From assembly GCA_033182465.1 (NCBI GenBank), contig CP137323.1, forward strand, positions 1,674,001 to 1,738,000: 64,000 bases of DNA. The letters are read 5' to 3'. This document shows positions 1-11,293 of this stretch, piece by piece; the first letter of the stretch is position 1, and each line of letters begins with the position of its first letter. Below the pieces are notes generated by a model. The model saw nothing but the letters and a program-made list of their open reading frames with translations. It was not told where the DNA came from and searched no databases. This DNA comes from Sanghuangporus weigelae (taxonomy: Eukaryota; Basidiomycota; Agaricomycetes; Hymenochaetales; Hymenochaetaceae). The translations under genes and the position numbers were made by a program.

Positions 1-422
1 ATGTTACCGGGTGGAATAGGGGGAAGCCCGGCAGCAAGGGTTTTAAATGCGCATTCGACCATCCTAGAATGCTAACGTCAATTATCTGCTTAGACGTAGG
101 CATGCTCATACGTGCACATACTTGTCTTCCACGTGTGTCCTTGTGAAGCCACTAGACTTCATGATCCACTCGATGTCAGCATCGGTGACGAAGTCGATCG
201 CCTTAGCAAAGGCACGGAAGCTTAGCATGTAAAAAGCAGTTCGACACTGATTTAACATACCTTTGCGACCTCGATCAACCCTTTCGATCGGAGAAAGCAA
301 AGAACCTCTTCCGCGGTGAACGTGTGTTTGCGATATGCTCCGCTGTGGATCGGAGCACATCGACTGCTTCCACTCCTTATTTGGCTGATCTCCGACTGCA
401 ACGAGTTAAGTGCGACGGGCAT
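1..422 (-). CDS. Unrecognised small gene, copy 1 (3' end cut by window edge)
   Basis: I do not recognise this family. It is called because a second diverged copy at 2269-2814 has the same exon layout. Exon 1 starts at the ATG at 420-422 and contains a motif reading HTFTAEEVLCFLRSKG. A GT-AG intron beginning GTTGAT inside the codons after SKG leads to exon 2 (FRAFAKAIDFVTDADIEW and IMKSSGFTRTHVEDK). A second intron starting GTATGTGCACG then leads to exon 3 (MVECAFKTLAAGLPPIPPGN), which runs off the left edge. Both introns and the reading frame are reproduced in the other copy, which supports a real spliced gene. The protein is small, soluble and probably helical, with no signal peptide or membrane segment seen. 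The function is unknown. Confidence 0.5.
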
Positions 423-610
423 GGTGTGTATTGCTGAGGCGTGGTGCACTAGAAAGTCGAAAGGAGGGAAGGAGGGAGAGCTGAAGGTGGTGGATAAAGA
501 CAAAGGCTTAGGCACAGTATGGGTTGAACTTAATTTGATCGACATGAGCCACGTCCTCTTTAGGAGTGCCTTATTGTTCAAGCTCGTTTGTACCACAAAT
601 GCTGAACTCT
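1..610. repeat. Dispersed duplication, unit 1
   Basis: This stretch, which holds copy 1 of the unknown small gene and its 5' flank, is similar to about 2200-3000. The similarity includes coding sequence, introns and some 5' flank, for example the shared words around 540-560 and 2930-2950 on either side of GACATGAGCCAC. The copies are diverged, so the duplication is not recent. Confidence 0.6.
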
Positions 611-1100
611 CGTAAGCAAATTTTTGCCTAGATTCCTAAGAGCCTAATGAAATGATTTGATTTAAACGAAACGGGTCAGCTGGACATTCTGCCAAAGTAC
701 CGGACTGGAAGCCTGGCGGTGTATTGTCGTCACTTCCGATGGTCTTTGTCAGAGTAGACTACGCTAAGTTAAGGGAGTTTCCCGAGACTTCGAGCGTCAT
801 AGGCCTGAGATCAAACCCTGAGGTGTGAATACATCTATGTTGTAATGATCAATAAATAAGATAGGTACATCCAACTTCATCCGTTCGTAAAGATAATTAA
901 AGCGCAAAGCACAGGATGACAAAGCGAACACTGATAATTAGACACGAAAGAAAGTCATATCCGAAAAAGAAGCCCAGAGATTTTGAAGGTAGTGGATGTA
1001 GAGCTCTCTCCAATAGCAGTGGCGGAGTTGTGCTGCGCGTTCTGCACCATCGGCTTGAGGCAGCGGACAACCATGTTTCACTTCTCCCGTTGGGATTCGA
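423..1100. other. Intergenic, no gene seen
   Basis: Up to about 610 this is the 5' flank of the unknown small gene, part of the duplicated unit. From 610 to 1100 I see only short open frames and no recognisable coding signal. Confidence 0.4.
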
Positions 1101-2102
1101 CTACCGTGTGCGAACAGCTGCCCCCACTGCCCTCATGGGAGTAGGACTCCCCGAGTCTTCACGCACGTACCAGGCAGGATGACGTTGTCGTGAAGGTCTC
1201 TCGGCAGCCGCGGGTGCCTCAACCCGGAACCCACGAAACGCAAATGTGCATTGTTGTCGCGGGCGGGGCGAGCGGCACGCATCGCTGAACGTGTAGTCGG
1301 AATCGGGCGAATCCATGAAGTCGTGTCGTCGCCTCTGTCTTTGATACCAAACACCGGTCCGTTTTTCTTCAATTATCTGCTCTCGCAACTCAGCTAGCTT
1401 GCGAAGCGTAATGGTCGTCGGGCTCTCCACTGGTCCAGATGCGACTGAATCTTCTGCCAGGGATCTGGACTGGATAGCGGATGATGTCTCATCGACCCAG
1501 TCCTCGTCCGAAAATCCAAATGCTTCTGGTTCGGGAGGATTCTCGGGACTCCTAGCGAGCTGGAGAGCGTCAAGAGTATCAGTGAGAACCGAAGTCGCCT
1601 CACATTCTCTGTATTTGCTTTTCGCCGGTCTGGATGCACTTCCTTCCAGTTGTCTGGCATTTCCATCCGCGGCCAGGGCTGTGCCGTTGCTTCGTAAGGA
1701 AGATCGAGTGCGTGCTGAATGTCGTTTGCTTCGTTTGCCGTCCTTACTTGAAACATTTTCAAGAGCATTCTGTTGTACCTCTCGTCGCCTAAAGCCCTTC
1801 TTTCTTCGCGTTGTCACATAGCATGGGACGTTCGTTTGTCTCACTTCGCCCTTCCTATACGCCCGTTGACCAGAAGATTCTCTTGCTTCTTCCCGAGGTG
1901 AAACATTTTCTTCACGCCGATCCTTAGAAGTGGTAGAAGGTGAACGGCTCTCCATGGGCTGCGTAGGGAAAGTAAATTTGGGATGTGGCATCGAATTTCT
2001 TGGCTGGCAAAGAGGCGTTGCATCGACCTTCATTCTGTGGGCAAATGTGGCAGGAAAACTGTGGCCGGTCGCTTGTACATGATCCACAGCGTATTCTGCC
2101 AT
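1101..2102 (-). CDS. Hypothetical disordered protein, 333 aa
   Basis: A single uninterrupted frame starts at the ATG at 2100-2102. The protein is rich in Arg, Ser, Pro and Glu, with several basic clusters (RKKGFRRREVQQN, KRSKRHSARTRSS) and acidic patches such as FGFSDEDWVDETSS. It has no signal peptide, membrane segment or catalytic motif that I can recognise. Composition suggests a largely disordered nuclear or regulatory protein; that is inference only. It lies between the two copies of the unknown small gene and on the same strand as both. The length of the open frame in moderate-GC DNA is the main evidence that it is coding. Confidence 0.45.
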   Translation of the reverse strand: MAEYAVDHVQATGHSFPATFAHRMKVDATPLCQPRNSMPHPKFTFPTQPMESRSPSTTSKDRREENVSPREEARESSGQRAYRKGEVRQTNVPCYVTTRRKKGFRRREVQQNALENVSSKDGKRSKRHSARTRSSLRSNGTALAADGNARQLEGSASRPAKSKYRECEATSVLTDTLDALQLARSPENPPEPEAFGFSDEDWVDETSSAIQSRSLAEDSVASGPVESPTTITLRKLAELREQIIEEKRTGVWYQRQRRRHDFMDSPDSDYTFSDACRSPRPRQQCTFAFRGFRVEAPAAAERPSRQRHPAWYVREDSGSPTPMRAVGAAVRTR

Positions 2103-2199
2103 GTCTCCACCCGACAGTAGACGCCTGCTAAATGTTTAAAGTACATGAGACAGGAACGCATGGACATAGGAATGTATGGACATAGGAAGTCAGTTTTCG

Positions 2200-3000
2200 C
2201 ACCTGTAGACTTCCAATATCTCTGCCCGCTTCTCGTTTAAATCATTCTTTAATGTTGACCATGATACTTTACTTGCAATTTTGTATGCCTATTGCGCAGA
2301 ATTGCTTGTAAGTATCGGCAGGTGTATGGAAAGAATGCGAAATGCGTACAGCTCCAAGCTTTTTCGCTTTGGAGAATTCGAGCATTTTCACCACGTTGTT
2401 GGGCGGAATTTTGGGAAGACCGGGAGCCAGGACTTCAAATGCCGTCTCAACCATTCTGACAAATGAAAGTCAGTTGTCTGGTGTTCAGACGCAGGCATGT
2501 TTTTGCGTGTACATACTTGTCTTCCACACGCGACCTGGTAAAGCCACTTGATTTCACAATTGACTCTATGTCAGGATCGCTGACGATGTCGATTGTCTTA
2601 ACAAAGGAGTGGAGGCTTAGATGTCAAAGAATAGATGTATATCGTTTTGACATACCTTAGTGACCTCAACTAACCCTTCAAGCTGGAGGAAGCAAAGAAC
2701 CTCTTTCGCGGTGAATGTGTGGTTGAGGTTGGCTTTATTGTGGATCGGAGCATATCGACTTGTATTCTGCCTTTGAATACCTTTCGTCCGCAATATGTCG
2801 ACTGCGGCAGACATTATGTGAATTGTTGAGACGCAGTGCACGAGTAAGATGCAATGGATGGAAGGGAGGGAAAGCTAAAGATTGTGGATAAAGACAAAGA
2901 ATTAGGAGCAATGAGTTGAACTTAAATTGATCGACATGAGCCACATCCTCTTTAGGAATTCTCTACTATTCAACATCGCTCCTGATCTCGTAAGCATATT
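2200..3000. repeat. Dispersed duplication, unit 2
   Basis: Counterpart of 1-610. It contains copy 2 of the unknown small gene plus upstream sequence still similar to the 5' flank of copy 1. The two units are in the same orientation, about 2.4 kb apart, with the 333-residue gene between them. Confidence 0.6.
2269..2814 (-). CDS. Unrecognised small gene, copy 2, about 140 aa
   Basis: Complete paralogue of the gene at the left edge. The start is the ATG at 2812-2814, aligned with the start of copy 1. Exon 1 ends HTFTAKEVLCFLQLEG. An intron from GTTAGT to TCTAAG joins to LHSFVKTIDIVSDPDIES and the motif VKSSGFTRSRVEDK. A second intron (GTATGTACACG to TTTGTCAG) joins to MVETAFEVLAPGLPKIPPNN and a C-terminal part ending FCAIGIQNCK before TAA at 2269-2271. 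The frame is continuous across both introns. I cannot assign a function. The substitutions against copy 1 keep hydrophobic and charged positions, which suggests a folded domain under selection. Confidence 0.55.
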
Positions 3001-3238
3001 TTCGCCTTTACGTACAAGACAACAGCCTCAGGAAATGAATTAATTTCGACGATAAATGGAGATGAAAGCAGGTCAGTTCACCATAAATTGCCGACTTTGA
3101 AAGAGGTCCTTGAATTCAAACGTAGTAATAACGTAACTGACTGCTAGCGGTCTCAAATGACTCGACACAATGCGTTCAATGAATCGCATAAAAACACATG
3201 ATAATATTTTACATGATTTTGGAACGTTTCTCGAAGGT

Positions 3239-4641
3239 TTAGAACATAGCGTAACGCTTAGACGACCTCATGATGGCACAAAAAGTCATGATCCAGATCT
3301 GCCTACGCCTACGAGAGAACACGCACCGAGCATTCTTAGTCACAAGATTAGTGTCGTCCGTTAGGCTCATACTCGAGACAAACGCATTCCAAGCGGAAAC
3401 AGTCTGCGAAGCATATGTGTACGTCGTCCTCGACGAATAGCTCCCTCCATATACAACCGAGCCACGCAGAATATCTCCTTGGAGCTCTGTGCTGTTTGCG
3501 CCGCTAACGGGAGAGCTGGTGTTCGACTCGACGAAACCAGTCTGGTTGTTTCCGAGTACGAACCCCCGGAAGAAAACGAACGCAGTTTCAGGCGCTTTTT
3601 GCGGGACCAAGTGTGACGCATTCCGGAAGAGAACGTAAGTCCAATTGAGTTCCTGAAGAACGGTACCTGCGAAGTTACCCGCGAGTCATCGTACCGTGCG
3701 GGGATGGCTTTTGGGTGAAATCTTGGGCGCCGCTGAAAGTTGTGTTTTGGATTACAACTTTCAACATAGAGCATCAGAACATCGGAAAGTGGAGAAAACG
3801 GAAAGCACTTTGGCCAGTTTGAAAAGAAATTGTACAAAGTCTGCACCCATTTGGGCGTCATCGAGAACTGATATTCAGGGATAAGCCTAGATCACCTCCC
3901 GAAAGAGGCGGAAAGCTACCATATCCAGTCGAGTCCGCCATCGAATAAAAACTGCCAACAGGATTATCGACCCAGAAGGTATCTGCGAGATTGTTCCAAC
4001 TGTAGTTAAGATACTTGAAGGACAAATCATTTTGTATCTCAAAGGTCAATTCTGCAAGAATGAATGTTATTGATACTATCATGGTTTCTTGTAAGGGACG
4101 TACCTCAAGAATCAGGCCGAGGGGACTAGAAGAACCCGGTCTAAAACGGATACAATGAGTAAGGAAGATGGATATACAAAGTCTGAGCACCGCGAAACCC
4201 GCCAATTGAAATCGGAAAGCGAGAGATAGCAACAAGAGATTGTTGGACTGGAAAAGGAAACGTGTTATATACCCTCCTTGTAACCAGATTATCCACGGAT
4301 CCGTGCTTCCGTTATTCGTGAGCGATCCATTCTGTTTCTCGAAGGCCCAAAAGAATAATGTGTCGTTATCACGACCCGGGCGATTCACAGGTAAGTTGCC
4401 AGCAAAGCTGTGCGTGAGCGGGAAGGTGATGTTCGATTAGGTATCGTTTACTTGGAAGTCTCGAGAAGAAACAAAACATTCTCTATCATCTACATTTGGC
4501 TGAAAATCACTCGTGACCCACAGTTCTGCCATTCTGGACCAAAATTGCCACTAGGTTTTCCTGAATAAACATGCGGCCAAGAACCGTTTACTTGTCCGTG
4601 ACGGATAACACAAAGATAAGAGCGACGGAGAAGACGAACAT
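3239..4641 (-). pseudogene. Serine carboxypeptidase (peptidase S10) relic
   Basis: The fragments match a secreted S10 carboxypeptidase, an alpha/beta hydrolase that removes C-terminal residues. From the N-terminus: a hydrophobic leader from the ATG at 4641; WPHVYSGKPSGNFGPEWQN; NITFPLTHSFAGNLPVNRPG; DNDTLFFWAFEKQNGS; DPWIIWLQGG then PGSSS; the segment around LADTFWVDNPVGS; and DDAQMGADFVQFLFKLAKV. The sequence then jumps straight to the C-terminal part (GAQDFTQKPSPHG, NWTYVLFRNASHLVPQKAP). The roughly 250 residues normally between, including the catalytic GESYAG serine and the aspartate, are absent. The leader is out of frame with the mature N-terminus, and an in-frame TAA precedes NITFPL. 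The His-bearing segment survives. I judge it an inactive relic. Confidence 0.8.
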
Positions 4642-4828
4642 GACGAAAGACAAGTTTCTTCTCGGTCAACAATTGCCTGTGCGCTCTTTTATGTCCCACA
4701 GAGACCATGACTCACGATGCCGACACACATTTGTTCGTCAATTTTGCCAGGCAGTTCGGTCGGTCCAGACTGGTACTCATCCTGGTCCGAGACACCTCGC
4801 AATCCCAACATCCCAACACCCGCCCTCT

Positions 4829-4835
4829 CTTTATA
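4829..4835 (-). promoter_or_regulatory. TATA box of the carboxypeptidase relic
   Basis: TATAAAG reads on the minus strand about 190 bases upstream of the leader ATG at 4641. It is a plausible core promoter left in front of the pseudogene. Confidence 0.4.
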
Positions 4836-5250
4836 CTGGCGAGAAACAGTCCTGTAACTCCTGATGTTATCCTTGCAATATGGTTGTCGTTCAAGTTGAA
4901 CTAAAAGCTGAATGTATACACGTCGATAAATCATAAAAGTCAAATCACTGCAGATCAATGGTCACGTGGCGCAATACTCAAATTGAATTGCTCATATCAA
5001 ATTGTCCTGTACTTTGGATGAGACAACTTGTTAATACTTACATTCTAATGTTCTGACTGGAGACAAACCTAATTATATTTTCAATCATTTCTGAGACATC
5101 AGACAAATATGCGAGGGGATCGTGTCGGAAGACAATTTCCGAATCATGTCCGAGTCAATTAGAGAATAAGTCTAAATCATCTCTCGATAAATTCTGCGCA
5201 ACATCGATTTCCGAAGCCGCAGATATGATAACAAGCGCAATTTCTGCGTA
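4836..5250. other. Intergenic, nothing recognised
   Basis: Low-complexity, AT-rich stretch. I see no open frame of coding character and no repeat. Confidence 0.4.
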
Positions 5251-5861
5251 TTAATTTTCGTGAAAACGCGAGGACGTGGTTGGCTTGACCAAAAGTTGCT
5301 GCGGCCAGGCGTTCAAACGATCCGACGCTTCTTCGCTTAGCACTCGGAAGGAATAGGATGGATCATCGTATAATGCAGCTGTGGGTATGCGCAATTCAGC
5401 TAGTGAAGGGTACCAGGATGCCAGATACCCAGAGCCAGTTCGTGGGGTACAGCTAGATCGAAAGGACCATCTCACTAACTCGGTTAATGCGGATTTCATA
5501 TTGATTCTTCCTGATATCAGCGGAGCAGATGCAAATATGCAGACAGATTCCGCTTTTACTTGAAGACACCGATAGGGGTCACAAGAAGGCGAACACTGCT
5601 GGTATGATCTGCTCCTGAACGCAGTACATTATGGCTCTGCGGGTCCCGGACGCATGTGAGTAAATAGGAACAACGGAGGTACGAGACGTGCAATTCAACA
5701 AATCGGGAAGGAAGGCAGCTCCGTAGTTCCCATATAATTCGTTTCTTGAAATCTTCTGGGATCAATGTCTGCGAATATGATAAAAGCACTGCTGTGCATT
5801 CGAGATCAAGGGAAACGGTCTTACAGTAACCGGAGAAGGAGACAATATTAGTATCATACAT
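5251..5861 (-). CDS. Possible two-exon hypothetical gene
   Basis: Two open stretches on the minus strand (5861-5556 and 5499-5251) can be joined by an intron starting GTAAAAGCGG and ending near ACCGAGTTAG. The second stretch, with the words GYLASWYPSLAELRIPTA and SYSFRVLSEEASDRLNAW, has protein-like composition and ends FHEN before a stop. No family is recognised and the start is uncertain. It may equally be a relic or chance. Confidence 0.25.
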
Positions 5862-6850
5862 ACATACGGGATTTTAGTATTCACGTTGAAGTGGTGCTCG
5901 TTATACCTAATGCCTGAAGATGTTAGGAACCGTCAGTTTCATCAACAACGGTTTGTTGGCGAGTTTATCCAGGAAGATCCGAAAAAGGAGAATCTTCTTT
6001 GCGCGTGCTTTCCTTAGCAGTCTCCCAAATGAAATCAAGGCTATGCAAAGCCCATACACAGGTTCTTCCATTTATCCATAGACAGAGCTTTCGGTGGGAC
6101 CACGTTTCCAGCACGCTAAGGATCGAGGATCGGAAGCGTCAGACAGTTTTATCCTCCTTGAGGATAGGACTACAAGGCAAGTTTGAGGCTAAGTGCATTT
6201 TTGCATGTTGAGGACGGATTCCTATTGCTTCGGGCCCAGATGCTGGTTGAGGCTTCCGCCAAAACGTCGGGCATCATTTCAAAACTCTGAAGAGTTTCTT
6301 AAACCAAGACTTCATGAACGGGCACCATTATCATCCCGACGGGAGTGGAATGACGTGTCCAGTATAGCCGAGTGAGAATGCAAGACAGGTTACAACAGGG
6401 ATAGAGTACAAAAGTGCTTTCAAGTAGACGCCGCTAGTAGTGATGTCAATTCTCCGAGCATGGAAGTTCATGTGTGAGAAACGCCTAACCAGTCCAAGAA
6501 GACGGGAGAAATTCGGGTGGCAGTCAAAAACTTGATGCTACTTCTAAAGAACATCAAGGAAGCCCTCATCGATACTACATTTTTGGAAGAACGAGTTAAC
6601 GAAAGAATCCGATTCCTTTGAACGCAAATTCGGAACGGAATTGTGTGGAGGATTAGGCACATCAAAGTGCGTTGCCGAAGCAATACCGAGTTTTAAATTT
6701 ATTCATGTTGCATCACCCCGCGAGGCTCAGAAACTTCGTTGATGCAGTGAGTTCAGCAGTGACGAGTATACGTAACCTTTGTACTACCTAGCTGAATGAG
6801 GAAGAGTGCACATCCGTTGGACAGGACTTTGAATCATCACGAGCCATGCT
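5862..6850. other. No gene supported
   Basis: Only short open frames on both strands, none with a recognisable motif or a consistent splice pattern. It may hold the 3' flank of REX2 and decayed coding sequence. Confidence 0.35.
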
Positions 6851-8093
6851 TTAGGTCTGTTTGGAAGAAGATGTGTTCGGAGCGATGTCATCTGGTCTGA
6901 CGAAAATGTGATCTCGGTACCATTGTAGCTCTGAGGTTCGGTAGACGAGTCTGAGGACATCTCGAAAGTTCACGGAAGTAAATGCCAGGAGCTCACCCCT
7001 AATCGATCCGCGGATATCGCCAAGTGCTCTATTCGGTATGACGTTACATGAAAATTTGAAAGAGAAGATTCATTGTTCCCTTACCTATGCGCATCGCTTT
7101 CTTTAACCATGGGAGGAGCGACTAATCCATTGTACCAGCGCCGACATAGTTCCTTAATATGAATACATTAACTTTGCGAGGACATGGTTCTTAGGTCCTC
7201 CTACCAACCTTTATGCTTGATACATCTTCATTACCGTTTTTGTATCAAGCGGATACTCTGATAGAAATCATTGTGGTGCTCACCTACGATACTGGAGGCA
7301 ATGCCTTCCTATCAACATTTTGTTGGTAGTGACACAAGAGAGCTTACCGATAATGCAAGTGGTCGAGGAGTCGCGGCATCCTTTCTGCAAGAAACATCCT
7401 ATCCACATGAACAGAATTTCCGGCAAGCACACCAACTCTCTTTTCAGGAATGTATCTTCGGATATATTCAAGAGCGGCATTTTCGACGAAAGGAAGCCTA
7501 TGCGGCGAGTCTAGACACGCTTGCGTAAGTCCAGTCTGTGTGATGCAGCCAGAAATCAGCTTCATATCCCCATGCTAGATATATAAGCTCACGGATTCGT
7601 GCTGTCGGGTGCACCACTCGTCCATGCTAGTCGAAATGATACATCACAGAAGCTCAGTTCATGAACCTCGTCCACTTACTTATCAAGCTTTTCCTTGTCA
7701 ACCTTGACTACGTATTGAATACCGTCACCCAGAAGTTCAAGATTTCCATCCGTTATTAACACCTTGAAGCCCAAATGGGATATAGCCGTCCGTCCCTTGT
7801 TGTTCGCGGAAAGACCAACTCACCGCGATTTCCATGATTTCGTCCGAACGCGCGTTCAGGCCCGTCATTTCCAAGTCTATCCATATCAATGGTCCCTGGT
7901 CATATCCACGCATCCGCGACATCGGGGCCAGCGCGTTTTGATTTTGTTCAGATGAGGTTGTCGTTGCGGCCGCGAATGTCGAAGACATCACAAATTCCGA
8001 CACGTATCGCTTAAGGTTCCACTTTGGTTCAAGATGCCGCTGAAACTTGGCTGCAGAGCTGGACCTGATGGTGGTGGAAGTCAAGCGGATCAT
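6851..8093 (-). CDS. REX2: Oligoribonuclease / RNA exonuclease 2 (DEDDh)
   Basis: A 3'-5' exonuclease that degrades short oligoribonucleotides; the yeast homologue is mitochondrial. The start is the ATG at 8091-8093. An N-terminal extension of about 60 residues with basic and Ser/Thr character suits a mitochondrial presequence. Exons in order give PLIWIDLEMTGLNARSDEIM (catalytic Asp and Glu), VLITDGNLELLGDGIQYVVK, MDEWCTRQHES, TGLTQACLDS, LAGNSVHVDRMFLAERMP (third acidic residue), LLDHLHYR, KELCRRWYNGLVAPPMVKES, DAHRALGDIR (His and final Asp) and ELQWYRDHIFVRPD, with a short tail and TAA at 6851-6853. Most introns join in frame. At LHYR an 8-nt microexon TATCGTAG would restore the family's RIVD, but the next junction then seems off by one base, so this gene has either one unresolved splice or a frameshift. 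Confidence 0.85.
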
Positions 8094-8960
8094 AGGCAAG
8101 TCGTGTTGCTTGCCTAAAATGGCAATCCTCCTTCCTACTTGAGCCGAACAGTTTTCAGTAAGTTGGTTCAGTGTCCCAGCTCGGTTATCCTCGTCTCGTC
8201 ATCCGTGATCTTTATTGAAGCCTCAGGAAAGTTATGATGTCAAACGGATGATCTCGTACTGCTGTAGAATTTCGGTGATATTGAGAGCGTACAAATATTG
8301 TAGTAGGGAAAAAACAAACAGTTGAGAGAACAGAGTTATAGGAAGCAAGATAATGCTGCCGCCGCTCCATAGGTACGGAACCAACCGAGCCATCTTCGCA
8401 CCTTAATGAGGCCAATAGATCCGAATGAAGATCACGTTGTCATTTCGACCCCGACAGAGACCGCCCGATTCTGATTCCAAGCAGAGGAGGATGCAGTTGC
8501 GCTAAGATCGCGGGCAGATATCGGAGGAGATTCATCGAGTAGTCTATTCGATATTGCCTGGCTCTAAAACATCGGAGTACTGTGGACACGACGTAACACG
8601 ACGTAAAATGACGACAGCAGACCTTGAAGGTGAAGTTATAATCACGAAAACAAGGCATCTATTCAATAAAGTGAAATAGGAAGGAAAGAATAAAAAGGCT
8701 TCCGGAGCTGGGCATTGAACCTGCAGGAAAGATCCTGCAGGCTATGCGCCCGAGTACTGCTGCTGAAAAGCAGCCTCGACTGTACATAACTGTTGCCGAT
8801 ACCAATTGGATATATGAATAAAAAAATACAGGAGTTGGATATCCATCCTTCTTTGGAGTATTTACTTGAATAGATAAAGTAGACGTAAAGCAGCAGTGTT
8901 TTGCAATCCGAGAAGGGAAGTGCTGTCGAGAGCAATATGTACGACCGGTGGGAACATAGA
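8094..8960. other. Intergenic, with a perfect 8-bp hairpin
   Basis: Separates REX2 from the TmpA-like gene, both on minus. No gene is supported. At 8720-8741 two copies of CCTGCAGG separated by six bases form a perfect hairpin, nested in a weaker GGGC/GCCC pairing. On the minus strand GGTTCAATGCC resembles a Pol III B box and is followed by a T run, but no tRNA cloverleaf can be folded. Confidence 0.4.
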
Positions 8961-11293
8961 TCAGAAATCCCAGAGAGTGCCCTACAGAAAAGGAATACTC
9001 TTCAGATCATGTTTTTGGACAGATTCTGGAGTAAAACTTACGAAAGCTGGAATTCCTTCCGACTTGCATCCCTCCATAATTTCCTGGTTGCCCTGGTAGT
9101 TGGACGTGATAAAAACTACCTCGGCATTCCAAGAGTGGTATGCATCACGAACAAGTTTCATGACGTCTGGACGGCCGCCCCGTTGCTTCGAGTCCCAGAG
9201 GCACAGGCGCTCAGGTTCGACATATCTGTGGATAAGTCCAGCAATCGTTGGACCGAATGTCTTCTCTTGGTCACTCCCAATCCAGATGAGATACCAGTTT
9301 GGTGATTGAATGCACGTAGATAGCGCCGCACCAAGACCGGTTCCTGTGCAAAGACGTATTCCGCGCTTATAGAGCGTCGAAGTGTTCGAAACTCCGGCGA
9401 ACTTGAGCTGACGCGTCCAGATGTGACTGGGCGGGTCATTTACTAACGAACGGGTAAAGTCACCCTGAACACCACAGATTAGGTAGTGGTATTTCGCATG
9501 CGTTCCCTCAGAGATAATTCCGAAGGCGTGATACTATATGACGTATTAATGTTCCAAACTGACATAAGTGGGAGAATGAAGTGCCCACCTCCATGATGGA
9601 CGAGCGGCTGATGCGTGCTAGGAGACCCTGTTGCATGCCCCGTTCAAAGCGCAGGACGGCAACTTTGGGCGACGGCTAAATAAAACCGGTTACGACATGT
9701 TCCAATAGGTACAATCAGCACAAACATACGATTTCAATATCGACCTTGACTTCTCTGACGGTAAACCACGGGATAAGGATGAAAACCGTCATACCGAAGA
9801 CAAACCAGAAATCTTGCTGCCGAATCATATGTGTTCCGTTCGGATCCCACTTCCTTGTGTCCGGATCGTAAATGTCACCTATTGGACACAAGACGTAATT
9901 AGAACATGTAAAGAACTGCGATCACTGCGGACGGAGCGACTCACCGAGTACGACAAACACCCACGTGCTACATTGCGAGAGAAAGAAATGAGAGTAAGAG
10001 TCAAATTTGACGAGCAAGATTGGACAGGAAATAGACGGAGTTGAAGAAGGTGTGAAGAAAAAATGAGACTTACGACAGAAGACCAAGCCTGTGAGAAAAA
10101 GAAAAAGAAACCTTCAGGCACAGATCAAATTAGGAACACGACAGTTGAACTCACCAGCCGATAAAACGATGATGGCGTTCGAAAATGCTGGAAAAGGTGG
10201 CACTATGTCAGCATCTTGTCCAGCGTTTCACAACGTGAGAATAAAACGCAAGGGAAGCCAAACTGCCTTTGGCAAGTGCACGGCTCGATTACACGCGAGT
10301 GGAGGTCATCGCCGCGTCAGGGCTCTGCAGGCGCGAGAAAGTACAAGCCAGAAATGAAACCGGACCACAGAAATGTAGTAGATATCAATTCAATGTACTC
10401 ACTTGTGGTGCGTGTTGCGAACCCATGGGAATGCACTCAGAATAGAAACCGCGATGAAGAGATTTGTCGTCACTCCAGTGATGAGGATTGCGTCGTGTGT
10501 GTTTTTGTGGTTGATAAATATCAGAACAACCCGGAAAATAAGCCATGCGCATCCGGATGTAGCACAACCAGAGTGAATGCTAGAATCGTGCATTTGGATC
10601 AATGCAGCCCCACTCTCTCAATTTGCAATGCCACTTACCCACCAAGGTGTTGCAATGCGGAAGTGCATCCGAGCCTGAACCAGAGAGGAGTCCACTGAAA
10701 AACTGAAATTAGCAAAAACTGAAGCGGCCAGGCGCAGGTATGTACCTTAGCAAAACAAGTGTTGACGATGAGGTATAACAATCGTCCGAAGAGCTCATTT
10801 CTCACAAGAATCGCGGTGAGGAGATTGCCAAGAATGAAGGCTCCAGTGTAGCGCCGTGGATAGGTCCAGACATTGAGAGCCGCGAGCAGAAGAGCAATAC
10901 CATTGAATGTAACGACCACGGTGAAGAATTTACTGAAGTCACTTTTAGAAAAGCGCTCGCATAGATGAAGAGATATGCTTACCGGTAGGTGTTATACCAG
11001 AGCTTGAATCGGACCCATCGACTTGCGCGCTTCCATTTGGGCTTGGGAGGCGATGGTTTCTTCACTGCGTTAGATACCTCCTTTGTCACTACCACACTTT
11101 CGACCTTCTTCTCGGAGGCTAAGGGTTTCTCGTCAGAAGAAGGCAAGGGCGGAGGTAGCTCTTTCAAATCTGCAACTGAGTTGATCCGAGAAGGACCCTC
11201 CGACGCAGAGGTTAGAGGTGGCGGAAGATCAACAGCATAGACGTTCTCCGCGACTCCGCGCTCAGCGTCGCTGAGAGCAATGTCGTTGTTCAT
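8961..11293 (-). CDS. TmpA-like integral membrane oxidoreductase
   Basis: Multi-exon gene from the ATG at 11291-11293 to TGA at 8961-8963. The N-terminal ~100 residues are cytosolic and Pro/Lys-rich, ending in KRASRWVRFKLWYNTYR. Several membrane segments follow, with words such as FFTVVVTFNGIALLLAALNV, YTGAFILGNLLTAILVRNEL, GGIHSGCATSGCAWLIF and VSILSAFPWVRNTHH. The soluble C-terminal half resembles a ferredoxin-reductase NADP-binding region: GDIYDPDTRKWDPNG, RFERGMQQGLLARISRS, GIISEGTHAKYHYLICGVQG, LCTGTGLGAALSTCIQSPNW, WIGSDQEKTFGPTIAG, RPDVMKLVRDAYHSW and a final exon GTLWDF. This arrangement matches the fungal TmpA-type proteins, also found named NRPS-like or integral membrane protein. 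Aspergillus TmpA affects conidiation; the role here is unknown. About eight short introns join in frame. Confidence 0.75.

Noticed and set aside
1399-1821. 140-codon plus-strand frame
   Set aside because: It is antisense to the longer 333-residue minus-strand frame, which starts with ATG and is open throughout; both cannot easily be real.
8690-8790. Minus-strand tRNA gene suggested by GGTTCAATGCC and a T run
   Set aside because: The T arm does not pair and no acceptor stem, D arm or anticodon arm of proper size can be drawn; only a CCTGCAGG hairpin is solid.
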